From positions 868,001 to 932,000 of the forward strand of contig NZ_CP098740.1 in assembly GCF_026167665.1 (NCBI RefSeq): 64,000 nucleotides of DNA, given 5' to 3'. Shown here piece by piece: positions 63,654 to 64,000 of this stretch. Numbering within the stretch: the stretch's first letter is position 1; each line of letters opens with the position of its first letter. Source of the DNA: Streptomyces drozdowiczii (GTDB lineage Bacteria > Actinomycetota > Actinomycetes > Streptomycetales > Streptomycetaceae). A program made the translations under genes and the position numbers. The notes beneath the pieces are model-generated. The model was not told the DNA's origin, did not search any database, and saw only the letters and a list, made by a program, of their open reading frames with translations.

Positions 63654-63747
63654 GCGTACTCCCCAGTCCCGTCGTACAGGCTCATCCTGCTCAGCCAGGA
63701 ACTACTGCCCAGAGGGGCCCCGGGGCAAGGGTGTGGACACAACCTCC

Positions 63748-64000
63748 TTACGATCTGCGGCTGTTGGTACGCGGACGGGGCACCCGGGACAGGGCCAGCT
63801 CGAACCAGACGGTCTTGCCGCGCCCGGTGCCGCTGGTGCCCCACTCCTTGGCGAGGCTGCTCACCACCATGAGGCCCCGGCCGAATTCGTCGCTGTCGGT
63901 GACGCCGAGGAGCGAGGCGGGGGCCGGTTCGTCGTCGCTGACCTCGCACAGCAGCGCGTCGGTGCGGACGAGGCGGAGCCCGATGTGGTGGGTGCGGCTG
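63748..64000 (-). CDS. RsbW-like ATP-binding protein, C-terminal part (runs off right edge)
   Basis: The last 84 codons of an HATPase_c_2 protein are present: LRLVRTDALLCEVSDD, the ATP-lid SDEFGRGLMVVSSLAKEWG (G-box) and GKTVWFELALSR, then a basic tail RPRTNSRRS and TAA at 63748-63750. These small proteins are anti-sigma-factor kinases or similar regulators, numerous in Streptomyces. The start and N-box are outside the window. Confidence 0.88.
   Translation of the reverse strand, partial: SRTHHIGLRLVRTDALLCEVSDDEPAPASLLGVTDSDEFGRGLMVVSSLAKEWGTSGTGRGKTVWFELALSRVPRPRTNSRRS

Overview
The window is high-GC actinobacterial DNA, almost certainly a Streptomyces chromosome arm or sub-core region. 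The evidence is very high G+C at third codon positions, GTG and TTG starts, many apparently leaderless genes, twin-arginine and lipoprotein signals, a class F-type sortase, a SecDF fusion beside a short MreB-like protein, a second NAD-dependent DNA ligase, and many LysR, ROK and LacI regulators. I see no rRNA, CRISPR array, prophage, transposase or complete biosynthetic cluster. There is one tRNA gene, tRNA-Leu(GAG). The species cannot be named from sequence alone.

Layout. 1-12 kb: the N-terminal part of a secreted phosphocholine-specific phospholipase C, an orphan Eco57I-type adenine methylase that looks N-terminally short, an EccA/CbbX-like AAA ATPase, a two-component system followed by a small surface protein and a frameshifted sortase, an SpoU-type RNA methyltransferase, tRNA-Leu and a DUF2254 membrane protein. 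12-19.6 kb: a sugar uptake and catabolism operon on the minus strand (ROK regulator, RbsA-type ATPase, permease, binding lipoprotein, Gfo/Idh/MocA dehydrogenase, sugar phosphate isomerase). 19.7-30.9 kb: FabH, FdhD, a bile-acid/sodium symporter family protein, two LysR regulators, an acyl-CoA ligase, an aldo/keto reductase, two methyltransferases, pterin dehydratase and an XRE regulator.

30.9-37 kb holds a tightly packed operon of a short MreB/Mbl-like protein, a secreted Thr-Pro-Ala repeat protein (GTGA start/stop overlap) and a SecDF fusion, then a LigA paralogue. 37-40 kb is a small regulon: a consensus sigma-70-type promoter, three identical GAGAGCGCTCTC palindromes, a secreted DUF1996 gene (frameshifted here), a DUF305 lipoprotein and a LacI-family regulator that is the best candidate to bind the palindromes. 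40-48.3 kb is membrane and lipid oriented: a holin-like/phosphodiesterase fusion, two metallo-beta-lactamase-fold hydrolases, a DedA protein, an aminotransferase and a PAP2/diacylglycerol kinase fusion broken by three frameshifts. 48.4-55.5 kb: methyltransferase, VOC protein, P-loop kinase, DUF5107/TPR protein, DUF6204, transketolase, GNAT and LapA-like protein. 55.6-60.8 kb: four peptidase genes in one operon (M55, M20, S9, S66). The window ends with an aldo/keto reductase divergent from a LysR gene, another methyltransferase and the C-terminus of an RsbW-like ATP-binding protein.

Two window-wide patterns stand out. Six single-base indels, all in runs of G or C, break three otherwise well-preserved genes; this looks more like base-calling error than decay. 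About eleven genes, mostly regulators, have a TANNNT-type -10 element 6-9 bases before the start codon and no Shine-Dalgarno sequence, which suggests leaderless mRNAs.
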